In this document: in pieces, positions 49,694 to 58,101 of the stretch
Position numbering within the stretch: position 1 is the stretch's first letter
How the letters are laid out: each line of letters begins with the position of its first letter
Position numbers and translations under genes: made by a program
Assembly: GCA_002025945.1 (NCBI GenBank)
Contig: MWOO01000142.1
Coordinates: 20,415 to 84,414, forward strand
Source of the DNA: Prochlorococcus sp. HOT208_60m_813O14
GTDB lineage: Bacteria; Cyanobacteriota; Cyanobacteriia; PCC-6307; Cyanobiaceae
Direction: 5' to 3'
Length of the DNA stretch: 64,000 nucleotides
The notes under the pieces: generated by a model
What the model was told of the DNA's origin: nothing
The model's database searches: none
What the model saw: the letters and a program-made list of their open reading frames with translations, nothing else

Positions 49694-50191
49694 TTATCTA
49701 AAGTTATTAGCTTTTAGAGGAATGTTCAAAGACTCTTCCAACTCACTAAGAAGCTTAATTGCTAATTGAAGATCATTTTTGCTCTTACTAGAAACTCTAA
49801 GTGTTTCTCCATTTATGCTTACATTAATTTTTTTTATTTGATCTCTAATATTTTTACTGATTTTTTTTGCTAATTCTTGTTTTATTCCTTGTTTTAATAG
49901 AATTGTCTGTTTCACTCTATTACCACTAACTATTTCAATTTCACCGTAGTCAAAAATTTTTAAAGATAAGTTTCTTTTTATTGCTTTTTGTCTAATTATG
50001 TCGTTGACAGCATTTAGTGTTAGTTCGCTATTAGTGATTATAAAAATATTTTCTTTATCTAAATCAACTGAAGTATCTGTCCCCTTAAGATCGTATCGCT
50101 GAGAAAGTTCCCTTTTTACTTGATCCAAAGTGTTGACTAATTCCTGTCTCTCAAAGTCAGAAACAATATCAAATGAAAAACTTTCTGCCAT
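49694..50191 (-). CDS. YajQ family nucleotide-binding protein
   Basis: A 165-residue protein of the YajQ family, whose members bind cyclic di-GMP or other nucleotides. The N-terminus ESFSFDIVSDFERQELVN and the segments QRYDLKGTDTSV and KKINVSINGETLRVSSKSKN are family hallmarks. Which ligand is bound in Prochlorococcus is unknown. Confidence 0.92.
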   Translation of the reverse strand: MAESFSFDIVSDFERQELVNTLDQVKRELSQRYDLKGTDTSVDLDKENIFIITNSELTLNAVNDIIRQKAIKRNLSLKIFDYGEIEIVSGNRVKQTILLKQGIKQELAKKISKNIRDQIKKINVSINGETLRVSSKSKNDLQLAIKLLSELEESLNIPLKANNFR

Positions 50192-50256
50192 CTTAAATTT
50201 TTTACGCTAAATGTTATTAGCATAAATCATCTTTAAGCAAGGGGGAATTGATCAAT

Positions 50257-50769
50257 TTAATCAAAAAATAACAAACTAACCACTTTTCCCATTTCTTCAG
50301 CGCATCTACAACTATTTAATAAAGTTTCACTATCGTGAAAGGCGAAGCATATTAATTGATCGCACCTACTAATAATTTCTTGATTACAAAGACTGCTTGC
50401 AAGAGGTAAAGGTAATTCATCATTTTCACTTTTTTCAACCAAATGCATAACCCTCTCAAGTTGATCCTTTATTTCGGGTATTTGTCTATCAAGGCTTTGT
50501 GGTAATAAAACAGTCAATAATGATGGATTTATATCTAACACAGCTCGAATAACTGCTGCATTTACACCTTGAGATCCAGATGTCAGGATATTATGTCCCT
50601 CTTCTGCTAACGACCTTGCTATTAACTCAATTAAGTGAATATCGACAACTGGTACGTGTCTACTACCCAAAAAAGCAATCCTCCTTTTCCCATTATCTTG
50701 GAGTTTTGCAAGTTCTTGAGCTAGAGCATCAACGCCCTGGGTTGCTGGAAGATCTAAAGAGCGACTCAA
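50257..50769 (-). CDS. DprA/LOG-like Rossmann-fold protein
   Basis: A 170-residue protein with one Rossmann-type domain. RRIAFLGSRHVPVVDIHLIE and HNILTSGSQGVNAAVIRAV resemble the nucleotide-binding core of DprA (Smf) and lysine-decarboxylase-like proteins. It lacks the other domains of DprA. It starts with TTG and lies 25 bases downstream of the DRTGG protein gene. Function unknown. Confidence 0.7.
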   Translation of the reverse strand: MSRSLDLPATQGVDALAQELAKLQDNGKRRIAFLGSRHVPVVDIHLIELIARSLAEEGHNILTSGSQGVNAAVIRAVLDINPSLLTVLLPQSLDRQIPEIKDQLERVMHLVEKSENDELPLPLASSLCNQEIISRCDQLICFAFHDSETLLNSCRCAEEMGKVVSLLFFD

Positions 50770-50794
50770 AATAATATAGTTCCTATATTTGAAA

Positions 50795-51904
50795 TTAGCA
50801 TTTATCTGAAAAATTGCAGGGAAAATCTATCTTTTCGAGAATTTTTTTTAGATTTACATTCTCCTGAACTAATTGAACAGCATAAGATGCTTTAATTGAT
50901 TCATGTATTCTGACATGACCAAAAGCTTGTTCAATAATTTCGACAGAGGCAAGAGTATCTAATTCCACTTTTAAAATTGGCACCTCCAATTCCTCCGCTC
51001 GATGGATCAATTGTGACAATGGTTCTCCTAAACCAGTTAAAATTAGGCATTGAGTGGAAGCCTCCAAAGCCGCAAGTTGGATATCCGTTCTATCAGCTCC
51101 AGTAACTACAGCCATATTTCGTCTTCTTCTGAAAAATTCCATTGCAGAATTAACTCCCATTGCACCAATACTTAATGTTTCAACAAGTAATTGATCTTTT
51201 TCAGGGCAACATATTACTTGGGCATCTAGTCTTCTTACAAGCTCATCGACCGTGACGCTCCTAAGGAGTGGCGATTTAGGCATTACCCCAAACACTTCAA
51301 TATTCAGATCTTTAAGAGAAGGTATTATTTCATTTTTAACTTTTTCTACCTCTTGAGGCAAAACTCCATTCAATACTACTCCAGCCAAATGCTCTCCTAA
51401 TTGTTTCTTTGCACCTAATAATGCATCTACGCTCTTACAATCTTCCCATAAATTCACAATTAAAACTTTCGCATTTAAACTCTCAGCTAGCTGTGGGAGA
51501 CTTAAACCATAAATCATTCCCTCATGAAGATTTCCAGCTGCCTCTAAAATGTTCAGTCCTTCAAAATCATCATTAACCAATCCCTTAATTTGATCAAAAT
51601 TTTTTCCTGGAAGTAAGTCTTTATTATTGATTCTTTTTTCAGCTGATATATTATCCAATAATCCTACTGAGGAGATTAAATTCTCTTCTGGGATATTTAA
51701 TGTAGATCCAATAAACTTAACATCATCATCTATTAATCCTTCATAAGACATTGAAGGTAGATTAGTAAGTTCGATACATGTTGCCAGGGGTTTTCCAATG
51801 CGTACTTTTTTTTTCTCCTGTAAAAGTCTTTTTGCTATACCAAGAACCATTGCAGACTTGCCGCTAAATGGCTCACATGAACCAATTAATAATATATCGC
51901 TCAT
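50795..51904 (-). CDS. P-loop/DRTGG domain protein (phosphotransacetylase N-terminal-like)
   Basis: A 369-residue protein with a BioD/CobB-type P-loop domain (GSCEPFSGKSAMVLGIAKRL at the N-terminus). A DRTGG domain lies at about residues 215-320 (AVVTGADRTDIQLAALEAST). This combination occurs at the N-terminus of some Pta proteins, but the catalytic Pta domain is absent. The role is unknown. It may be co-transcribed with the DprA-like gene. Confidence 0.82.
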   Translation of the reverse strand: MSDILLIGSCEPFSGKSAMVLGIAKRLLQEKKKVRIGKPLATCIELTNLPSMSYEGLIDDDVKFIGSTLNIPEENLISSVGLLDNISAEKRINNKDLLPGKNFDQIKGLVNDDFEGLNILEAAGNLHEGMIYGLSLPQLAESLNAKVLIVNLWEDCKSVDALLGAKKQLGEHLAGVVLNGVLPQEVEKVKNEIIPSLKDLNIEVFGVMPKSPLLRSVTVDELVRRLDAQVICCPEKDQLLVETLSIGAMGVNSAMEFFRRRRNMAVVTGADRTDIQLAALEASTQCLILTGLGEPLSQLIHRAEELEVPILKVELDTLASVEIIEQAFGHVRIHESIKASYAVQLVQENVNLKKILEKIDFPCNFSDKC

Positions 51905-52052
51905 AAATTAAAAAAATTACTTATCAATAGATTCAAGATAATATTTTTTTCAGAACTAAACAAATATTTATTTATGAGTTTTAATCAAATAAACAAATAT
52001 TTTTTTGGTAAATTTATTTTAGTTGTTTGGCATCTAATCAAAATCAAACAAA

Positions 52053-52772
52053 ATGATAAATTCAACCAAAAACAAAAAAACTATTGGGGTTACGGGAGCT
52101 TCTGGCGCACTAGGGAAAGAATTAACAAAGTTGTTTCGTCAAAAAGGATATAAAGTGATTGGATTTACTCATAGTAAAACTAATTATGAAATAAATAATG
52201 AATCTCCAAATGAATGGGTTAAATGGGAATGTGGGAAAGAATCTTCATTAAAAAAACATTTAGAAAAGATAGACATTTTAATTTTGAATCACGGTATCTA
52301 TGATTTGAGTAGAGAAAATTCTAATTATGAAAACTCAATAAAAATAAATGCATTAAGCAAATTCAAATTTTTAAATTTATTTGAAGATATTGCTCTTACC
52401 AATAAGTCAATTAAAAAAAAAGAGATATGGATAAATACATCTGAAGCAGAAATATTACCAGCCCTAAATCCATCATATGAGATTAGTAAATCACTTATTG
52501 GTCAATTAGTTTCATTCAAGAAAAATCTTCTAGACAAAGATACAAAGAAAAAGTTAATCATTAAAAAAATCATCTTAGGACCCTTTAAATCAGAGCTCAA
52601 TCCTATCGGAATTATGAGTCCCAAATTTGTATCCAAAAAGATTTATGATCTAGCTAATTCAAAAAGCTATTTAATAATAATTAGTCCAAACCCTTTAACC
52701 TATCTTCTTTTCCCATTGAAAGAATTCTTTAATTTTTTGTATTGTCAAATAATTTATAAATACAAATCTTAG
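52053..52772 (+). CDS. Short-chain dehydrogenase/reductase-like protein
   Basis: A 239-residue Rossmann-fold protein. The NAD(P) motif is GVTGASGALGKELTKLF near residue 12, and ILNHGIYDLS corresponds to the NNAG position. The catalytic Tyr/Lys pair is PSYEISKSLI (YxxxK). The C-terminal third is hydrophobic (PNPLTYLLFPLKEFFNF) and may touch the membrane. Substrate unknown. Confidence 0.82.
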   Translation: MINSTKNKKTIGVTGASGALGKELTKLFRQKGYKVIGFTHSKTNYEINNESPNEWVKWECGKESSLKKHLEKIDILILNHGIYDLSRENSNYENSIKINALSKFKFLNLFEDIALTNKSIKKKEIWINTSEAEILPALNPSYEISKSLIGQLVSFKKNLLDKDTKKKLIIKKIILGPFKSELNPIGIMSPKFVSKKIYDLANSKSYLIIISPNPLTYLLFPLKEFFNFLYCQIIYKYKS

Positions 52773-52775
52773 TTT

Positions 52776-53615
52776 CTAGAAATCTCTATCTGTCAATATT
52801 TCAATACCATCTTTTAAAACAACTATTGTGTGCTCCCATTGTGCCGATAATTTTCCATCTTTGGTTATTACAGTCCATCTGTCATTCAACGTTTTGCAAA
52901 ATTTAGTCCCTTCGTTGACAATAGGCTCGACAGCTAATGTCATTCCTTCGCGAAGGACTACGTTGGGCAATTCTTTGGTCCGAAAATTAAATACCGAGGG
53001 TTCTTCATGAAGATTTCTTCCAACTCCATGACCTGTATAGTCTTCAACAACACTAAATCCATTTTTTATAACGATATCTTCGATTTCCCCAGCCACATCG
53101 AGTAGTGTGTTCCCTGCCTTGATTTTCGAAAGCCCCGCATACAATGCTTCATAAGCTATATCACTAAGTTTTTGAGCCTTTGGACTAACTTCTCCTACAC
53201 AAATTGATATACAACTATCTCCATGGAAACCATCTAAATATGCCCCTGTATCAATTTTAACCAAGTCACCATTTTTAATTATTTTATTTTTACTTGGAAT
53301 CCCGTGTACAACCTCATTATTAATACTAGAACAAATACTAGAAGGGAATCCATGGTAGCCCTTGAAACTTGGCACAGCTCCAAAACTTTTTATCCTCTTT
53401 TCTGCGAAATCATCTAAATCTTTTGTACTCATTCCAGGTTTAATTAAGTCATTAATTTCCCTCAAAACAGTTGCTACAATCCTGCTAGATTTTTTCATCA
53501 AATTTATTTCCCGTGAAGACTTTATTTCGATTCCTCTTCTCCTCTGAATAAAAGGAACTTGATCATTAGCTTTGGAATTATTTTTATTTAACAAAAGATC
53601 TGCAAAATGTCTCAT
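52776..53615 (-). CDS. map: Methionine aminopeptidase type I
   Basis: Removes N-terminal methionine from new proteins. The 279-residue protein has the five metal ligands in KIDTGAYLDGFHGDSC (two Asp), GHGVGRNLHEEP (His), LAVEPIV (Glu) and WEHTIVV (Glu). About 30 residues precede the usual core start (IEIKSSREINLMKKSSRIV). It is convergent with the SDR gene (3-base gap). Confidence 0.94.
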   Translation of the reverse strand: MRHFADLLLNKNNSKANDQVPFIQRRRGIEIKSSREINLMKKSSRIVATVLREINDLIKPGMSTKDLDDFAEKRIKSFGAVPSFKGYHGFPSSICSSINNEVVHGIPSKNKIIKNGDLVKIDTGAYLDGFHGDSCISICVGEVSPKAQKLSDIAYEALYAGLSKIKAGNTLLDVAGEIEDIVIKNGFSVVEDYTGHGVGRNLHEEPSVFNFRTKELPNVVLREGMTLAVEPIVNEGTKFCKTLNDRWTVITKDGKLSAQWEHTIVVLKDGIEILTDRDF

Positions 53616-53710
53616 TGGAAGAAATAATAGTAATAGGTAAATATATTCAAAATAGCCATTTTGGTCTTGGCTACCTTAAATCTATCAATAACAATGGGAA
53701 AGAAACAAAA

Positions 53711-54019
53711 ATGAAAACTTTACTTAATTCTAGGCAATTTCATAAGGCTTTGGCGCCCTGGGTTTTTCTTCCATTATTTATATCTTCAATTACTGGTCTT
53801 CTTTATAGGGTTTCAAAAGATTTACTAGGTTACTCTAGAGAACAAGTTCATTGGTTAATGTCTCTCCATGAGGGCGAATGGCTTGGAGATAATGGAGAAC
53901 TCATATACGTAGTATTGAATTCCCTTGGAGTTTTATGGATGCTCGTAACAGGATTCCAAATGTTTTCAAAAACAATTTCATTTACCAAAAAGGTTACTAA
54001 AGGCGAGTCAAAAGGTTAA
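53711..54019 (+). CDS. PepSY-type small membrane protein
   Basis: A 102-residue membrane protein with helices at about residues 17-33 and 65-82. The N-terminus RQFHKALAPWVFLPLFISSI and the GYSREQVHWLMSLHEGEWLG segment match PepSY-associated membrane proteins. I start at ATG 53711. The frame opens from 53615, but the extra 32 residues (IVIGKYIQNSHFGLGYLKSI) look like leader. Function unknown. Confidence 0.78.
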   Translation: MKTLLNSRQFHKALAPWVFLPLFISSITGLLYRVSKDLLGYSREQVHWLMSLHEGEWLGDNGELIYVVLNSLGVLWMLVTGFQMFSKTISFTKKVTKGESKG

Positions 54020-54051
54020 GATATTAAACTTGTAGGACAATAAAGACCAAA

Positions 54052-54522
54052 ATGGCCAAAGAGAACCAAGAGAAGGAATTAGAAACCGTTATTGAAGCTG
54101 ACGCATCAGTTGATGTAGCAGTTGAACAAAAAGAAAAAAATACGGTTTCTGAGACTACGCAAACCTTAAGCGCATCCAATCTTATTAAGGAATTTGAGAA
54201 TGAACAATTAAAAAAAGAATTACCTGAAATATATGTTGGGGACACTGTTAAAGTCGGAGTAAAAATTACAGAAGGTAATAAAGAAAGAGTCCAACCTTAT
54301 GAAGGCGTTGTCATAGCAAAAAGGCATGGAGGTATTAACCAGACTATTACAGTAAGAAGAATTTTTCAGGGTATAGGTGTTGAAAGAGTATTTATGCTAC
54401 ATAGTCCACAGGTTGCCTCTCTAAAAGTTGAACGTAGAGGTAAAGTAAGAAGAGCTAAGTTATTCTATCTGAGAGATAGAGTAGGAAAAGCTACTCGCGT
54501 AAAACAACGCTTTGATCGATAA
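54052..54522 (+). CDS. rplS: 50S ribosomal protein L19
   Basis: Structural protein at the 30S-50S interface. Residues from about 50 to 156 match L19 ([56 protein letters not shown]). About 45 acidic, Glu/Val-rich residues precede the conserved part, making the protein longer than the usual 115-120. tRNA-Trp follows 53 bases downstream. Confidence 0.96.
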   Translation: MAKENQEKELETVIEADASVDVAVEQKEKNTVSETTQTLSASNLIKEFENEQLKKELPEIYVGDTVKVGVKITEGNKERVQPYEGVVIAKRHGGINQTITVRRIFQGIGVERVFMLHSPQVASLKVERRGKVRRAKLFYLRDRVGKATRVKQRFDR

Positions 54523-54542
54523 AGTTGTAAATTAATCAACTT
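54522..54542 (+). terminator. Stem-loop after rplS
   Basis: AAGTTG and CAACTT form a perfect 6-bp stem around TAAATTAAT, overlapping the last base of the rplS stop. No T-run follows, so termination strength is uncertain, and read-through into tRNA-Trp is possible. Confidence 0.35.
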
Positions 54543-54575
54543 ATTGGTCACAAAGACGCTTATAATTATTTAAAT

Positions 54576-54648
54576 GCGTCGTTAGTTCAGTTGGTAGAAC
54601 GCAGGTCTCCAAAACCTGATGTCGGGGGTTCAAGTCCTCCACGACGCG
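54576..54648 (+). tRNA. trnW: tRNA-Trp (CCA anticodon)
   Basis: A 73-base cloverleaf. Acceptor stem GCGTCGT pairs with ACGACGC, the T arm carries GGTTCAAGTCC, and the anticodon loop reads CTCCAAA, so the anticodon is CCA. No CCA tail is encoded. It lies between rplS and a small conserved gene. Confidence 0.97.
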
Positions 54649-54683
54649 TTTGATCAACAATATGTAAATCATTTTTTCATAAG

Positions 54684-54878
54684 ATGGAGTTAGATCTTCA
54701 ACCTGGGGACGTAGTTAAAGTCCTTGAATCAGCAGCTTTAGGATGGGTTCGTGCAAGAGTCATCAGAGTTAAGTCTGGTGGTAGAGTTGTCGTACAAAGT
54801 GACCAAGGCAGAGAATTTACTGCTAGAGGCAACCAAGTTAGGTTGATAGAACCTGCTGGTTTTAGACCTCAAAAATAA
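54684..54878 (+). CDS. Small SH3/KOW-like protein, unknown function
   Basis: A 64-residue protein, all short beta strands: ELDLQPGDVVKVLESAALGW, then ARVIRVKSGGRVVVQSDQG and FTARGNQVRLI. The spacing suggests an SH3-like barrel similar to KOW/ribosomal fold proteins. No function known. Its less AT-biased wording and placement after tRNA-Trp suggest a real, well-expressed gene. Confidence 0.78.
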   Translation: MELDLQPGDVVKVLESAALGWVRARVIRVKSGGRVVVQSDQGREFTARGNQVRLIEPAGFRPQK

Positions 54879-54999
54879 ACAGTTGTTTATATTAAGGCAG
54901 CTGTCAAACTAATTATTTCTGTAAATCCTCAAATTAATAAATTTTTTTTATTACAACACCATAAATTAAGTATTATGATCTGATAATTTTAAGAATGAA

Positions 55000-55019
55000 G
55001 TTCTAAATAAATTTAGAAC
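55000..55019 (+). repeat. Perfect inverted repeat upstream of tRNA-Asp
   Basis: GTTCTAAA and TTTAGAAC are exact complements around TAAA, 8 bases ahead of the mature tRNA-Asp 5' end. In RNA this makes an 8-bp hairpin in the tRNA precursor leader; in DNA it could be an operator. Confidence 0.6.
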
Positions 55020-55027
55020 AAAACTCT

Positions 55028-55101
55028 GGGACCGTAGTTCAACTGGTTAGAGCACCGCCCTGTCACGGCGGAAGTTGCGGGTTCGAATCCCGTCGGTCCC
55101 G
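55028..55101 (+). tRNA. trnD: tRNA-Asp (GTC anticodon)
   Basis: A 74-base cloverleaf. Acceptor stem GGGACCG pairs with CGGTCCC, the T arm carries GGTTCGAATCC, and the anticodon stem-loop CCGCCCTGTCACGGCGG gives GTC. The 3' end is followed by TTTTTT 2 bases on. gltX begins just 17 bases downstream, so the tRNA and mRNA may share a transcript. Confidence 0.97.
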
Positions 55102-55118
55102 TTTTTTCTAAAAGAAAT

Positions 55119-56549
55119 TTGGAAAAGCGTTTAAGACTAGCCCCGAGTCCAACGGGTTTATTTCATATTGGGACAGCACGAACAGCACTATTCAACTGGT
55201 TGTATGCACAAAAAATAGGTGGAAAATTTCTCATCAGAATAGAAGATACAGATTTTCTTCGATCTAAATCTGAATATACAAAAAATATATTAGACGGCTT
55301 GAAATGGCTTGGACTTAAATGGGATGAAGAACCTATAAAACAAAGCGACCGAATTTCGATTCACAAAAGTTATATCAAAAAGCTATTAAAATGTGGAGCT
55401 GCATATAGGTGCTTTACAACAGAAGAAGAAATATCTGAATTAAGAGAAGAACAAAAAAAGAAAGGATTACCTCCAAAGCATGATAATAGACACAGAAATC
55501 TTACAGAAGAAGAAATAGAAACATTCATATCCCAAGGGAGGACTTCAGTAATAAGGTTTAACATTGATGAAAAAATTGAAATTAAATGGGTAGATCTGAT
55601 AAGAGGCGAAATAAAATGGCAAGGGAAGGATTTGGGTGGTGATTTAGTTTTGTCAAGAAGGGCTAAGGGATATGAGATTGGAGATCCTTTGTATAATCTT
55701 GCAGTTGTAGTTGATGATCATTTCATGAATATTACTCATGTTGTAAGGGGTGAGGACCATATCTCTAACACTGCAAAACAAATATTGATTTATAAAGCAT
55801 TAAATTTTAATTTGCCAACTTTTTCGCATACACCCTTAATACTAAATAGCGAAGGGAAAAAATTATCTAAGAGAGATTGCGTTACTTCAATCGATGAATT
55901 TAGAGAAATGGGATATTTACCAGAGGCCTTATCGAACTACATGGCCTTTTTAGGTTGGTCTCCAAAATCTGTCGATAGAGAACTACTTTCACTTGAAGAG
56001 ATTTCTGAAATTTTTGACTTATCAGAAATAAATAAAGCTGGAGCCAAATTCAGTTGGGAAAAACTCAACTGGATTAATTCTCAATATATAAAAAATATGG
56101 AATCAGCAAAATTAAGTGAGATCATTAGGAAATACTGGGATGATAATGGTTGGGAGCCTCCTTCTCAAGAATGGGCTTATAAATTAGCAATTTTGCTTAG
56201 AGACTCTATGACTCTTTTAAAAGATTCAATTGATCAATCAAAACCATTTTTTTTAATACCTACAATTCAAAAAGAAGGTCAAGATTTTCTGGAAAACAAG
56301 GATAGCAAAGCATCTCTAAAACTAATCTTAAATTATTTAATTGAGCAAAATAATTTAAAACTAGATAAAGAAAAAGCCAAAGAAATAATAAACGAAATCT
56401 CAAAAAAACATAATATTAAAAAAGGGATGTTAATGAAATCATTAAGAGTTGCCTTTTTTGGATCTCTCAGTGGGCCAGATTTAATTCAAAGTTGGGAGCT
56501 TTTCGCAGAGAGTAAAACTGATAGAACTCGAATTGAAAGATGTCTTTAA
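55119..56549 (+). CDS. gltX: Glutamyl-tRNA synthetase
   Basis: Charges tRNA-Glu, whose product also feeds chlorophyll synthesis via 5-aminolevulinate. The 476-residue class I enzyme begins at TTG directly before EKRLRLAPSPTGLFHIGTAR (HIGH motif). The KMSKS-type loop is KKLSKRDCVTS near residue 248. The TTG is only 17 bases after tRNA-Asp and no clear ribosome site fits between. It abuts the convergent antiporter gene. Confidence 0.96.
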   Translation: MEKRLRLAPSPTGLFHIGTARTALFNWLYAQKIGGKFLIRIEDTDFLRSKSEYTKNILDGLKWLGLKWDEEPIKQSDRISIHKSYIKKLLKCGAAYRCFTTEEEISELREEQKKKGLPPKHDNRHRNLTEEEIETFISQGRTSVIRFNIDEKIEIKWVDLIRGEIKWQGKDLGGDLVLSRRAKGYEIGDPLYNLAVVVDDHFMNITHVVRGEDHISNTAKQILIYKALNFNLPTFSHTPLILNSEGKKLSKRDCVTSIDEFREMGYLPEALSNYMAFLGWSPKSVDRELLSLEEISEIFDLSEINKAGAKFSWEKLNWINSQYIKNMESAKLSEIIRKYWDDNGWEPPSQEWAYKLAILLRDSMTLLKDSIDQSKPFFLIPTIQKEGQDFLENKDSKASLKLILNYLIEQNNLKLDKEKAKEIINEISKKHNIKKGMLMKSLRVAFFGSLSGPDLIQSWELFAESKTDRTRIERCL

Positions 56550-57755
56550 TCAATCTAAATTATTTTTTTGGCCTAATCCAAGCCTATTTGCCAAAGGTTT
56601 AGCCGAAAGACCTTGTATACCTACTGTCATCAATATTGTAAGAAAAACTAAACCTTGGAGACGGCCAGATCCAAGGATACCAGCCTGCTCTAATCTGATA
56701 GAAAAAAGTGAAGCTACAGCTGCAGTAACGATACCTCTTGGAGCTAACCAGGCTAAAAATATTTTTTCTTTTAAGTTCAATTCTCTCCCCATTGTTGCTA
56801 TCCAGATAGAGATAGGGCGAACAATTACCATCAACATAAAAACGCAAACAACCCCTCCCCAGCCAAGAGGGCTTAATTCACCCCAAGAAACGTCAGCGGC
56901 CAAAAGAGGGAAAAGAACTGTTATTGCTAATTGAGCTAATTCACCTATTAGGTTATCCAATCTCTCCTTATCTATAACTTCTCTTTTGCCGACAATAAAT
57001 CCTGCCGCGACAGAAGCCGGCAACCCTGATTCTGGTAAAAAATATTCGCAAATTCCATACACAAGGAAAATAAATCCAACTGTAACCTGAAGCTCTAAAC
57101 CAAATGAGGCTTCAGTTTTTATTTTTTTTAAAATTTCTGATAATAACCATCCCGTGCTTAATCCGATTAAGACCCCTCCTCCTAATCTTTGCATTAATGC
57201 TATGAACACATCTTGAATCCCATGAAGGTCCCCTAAAGTCAGTTCTAAAAGCAGTAATGCTAGTACCGCACCAATTGGTTCAAGCAACAACCCCTCAGCT
57301 TTTAAAACTTCCGAGAGTGGGGAAGCTAATTTTATTTGTTCCACTAATGGAGATACAACTGTTGGTCCAGTAGCCAGAACTATGGCACTATATATTCCTG
57401 CTACTTGCCATGAGAGGCCAGCCAGCCAATGAGCAATAAAAATTCCAGCTGATAATGAAATAAAAAGTCTTACCAATGAAATTTTCAAAACAGTATTTCT
57501 TATATTCCCTTCAGGCAGTTTTAAATTTAATCCCCCTTCAAAAAGAACCAAACAGACCAAAAGTCCCACAATAGTTTCTAGCCCTTGCCCTAGATCTAAA
57601 GGCTCAACAAGTCCTAATCCTGATCTTCCTATGAATAATCCAGAAAGCAATAAAATAACAACACTTGGGAATCCTGTAAAAGAAGAAAATAATCGAGCGC
57701 AAGCACCTGCAAATACAGTTATCCCCCAAAGTAATCCAAGCCTTTCAGGCGTCAT
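56550..57755 (-). CDS. Cation/proton antiporter (CPA family)
   Basis: A 401-residue polytopic protein with about 12 hydrophobic segments of the Na+/H+ (or K+/H+) exchanger fold. Landmarks: FEGGLNLKLPEGNIR near residue 93, ATGPTVVSPLVEQIK near 130, and LAWLAPRGIVTAAVASLF near 340. Ion specificity is not decidable. No regulatory C-terminal domain (RCK/USP) is attached, so the protein is a bare transport core. Confidence 0.9.
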   Translation of the reverse strand: MTPERLGLLWGITVFAGACARLFSSFTGFPSVVILLLSGLFIGRSGLGLVEPLDLGQGLETIVGLLVCLVLFEGGLNLKLPEGNIRNTVLKISLVRLFISLSAGIFIAHWLAGLSWQVAGIYSAIVLATGPTVVSPLVEQIKLASPLSEVLKAEGLLLEPIGAVLALLLLELTLGDLHGIQDVFIALMQRLGGGVLIGLSTGWLLSEILKKIKTEASFGLELQVTVGFIFLVYGICEYFLPESGLPASVAAGFIVGKREVIDKERLDNLIGELAQLAITVLFPLLAADVSWGELSPLGWGGVVCVFMLMVIVRPISIWIATMGRELNLKEKIFLAWLAPRGIVTAAVASLFSIRLEQAGILGSGRLQGLVFLTILMTVGIQGLSAKPLANRLGLGQKNNLD

Positions 57756-57919
57756 ATAAAATTATAAATAATAAAAATATTAATCATTTTGATTAAATCA
57801 ACAATCTTATCTCAAGTCCAATAAATACAATACTTTTTAATTTAACTAATAGGCTTAACAAGAGTAATTTTTTATTAAATCTTTCAAAACTACTTTTGAG
57901 AAAATGAATTTTATTTCTA

Positions 57920-58096
57920 TTAAGAAAAGTGGCTTATTAAAGCAATAATTATAAAAATAATTCCTATACCAACAGTTGCCATCCTTCCATTCCATATTTC
58001 AGCTTGAGGGGTAAAACCTCTTTTCCACAAATTCAGTTCCTTTTTATCAACGAAGTTTTTTGTATCTTTAATCTCGATTTTAGTTTGTTTGTTCAT
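57920..58096 (-). CDS. hli: High-light-inducible protein (HLIP)
   Basis: A 58-residue protein starting MNKQTKIEIKDTKN. It has one membrane helix with the chlorophyll-binding signature AEIWNGRMA (about residues 32-40), followed by VGIGIIFIIIALIS. HLIPs bind chlorophyll and carotenoid and protect photosystem assembly and repair. It lies 5 bases downstream of tsaD on the same strand. It has the same ExxNGR helix as the C-terminus of hemH in this window. Confidence 0.92.
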   Translation of the reverse strand: MNKQTKIEIKDTKNFVDKKELNLWKRGFTPQAEIWNGRMATVGIGIIFIIIALISHFS

Positions 58097-58101
58097 TGAA
58101 A

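Noticed and set aside
53615..53710. N-terminal extension of the PepSY-type gene
   Set aside because: Extra residues look like leader DNA and overlap the map start; the conserved start is at 53711.
56533..56934. Open frame of 133 codons on the plus strand
   Set aside because: Lies entirely antisense to the cation/proton antiporter apart from the first bases; composition reflects the reverse complement of membrane codons, no conserved motif.
57776..57810. TTGAT/ATCAA symmetry between the antiporter and hli
   Set aside because: Very short and A/T-biased; no other signal around it.
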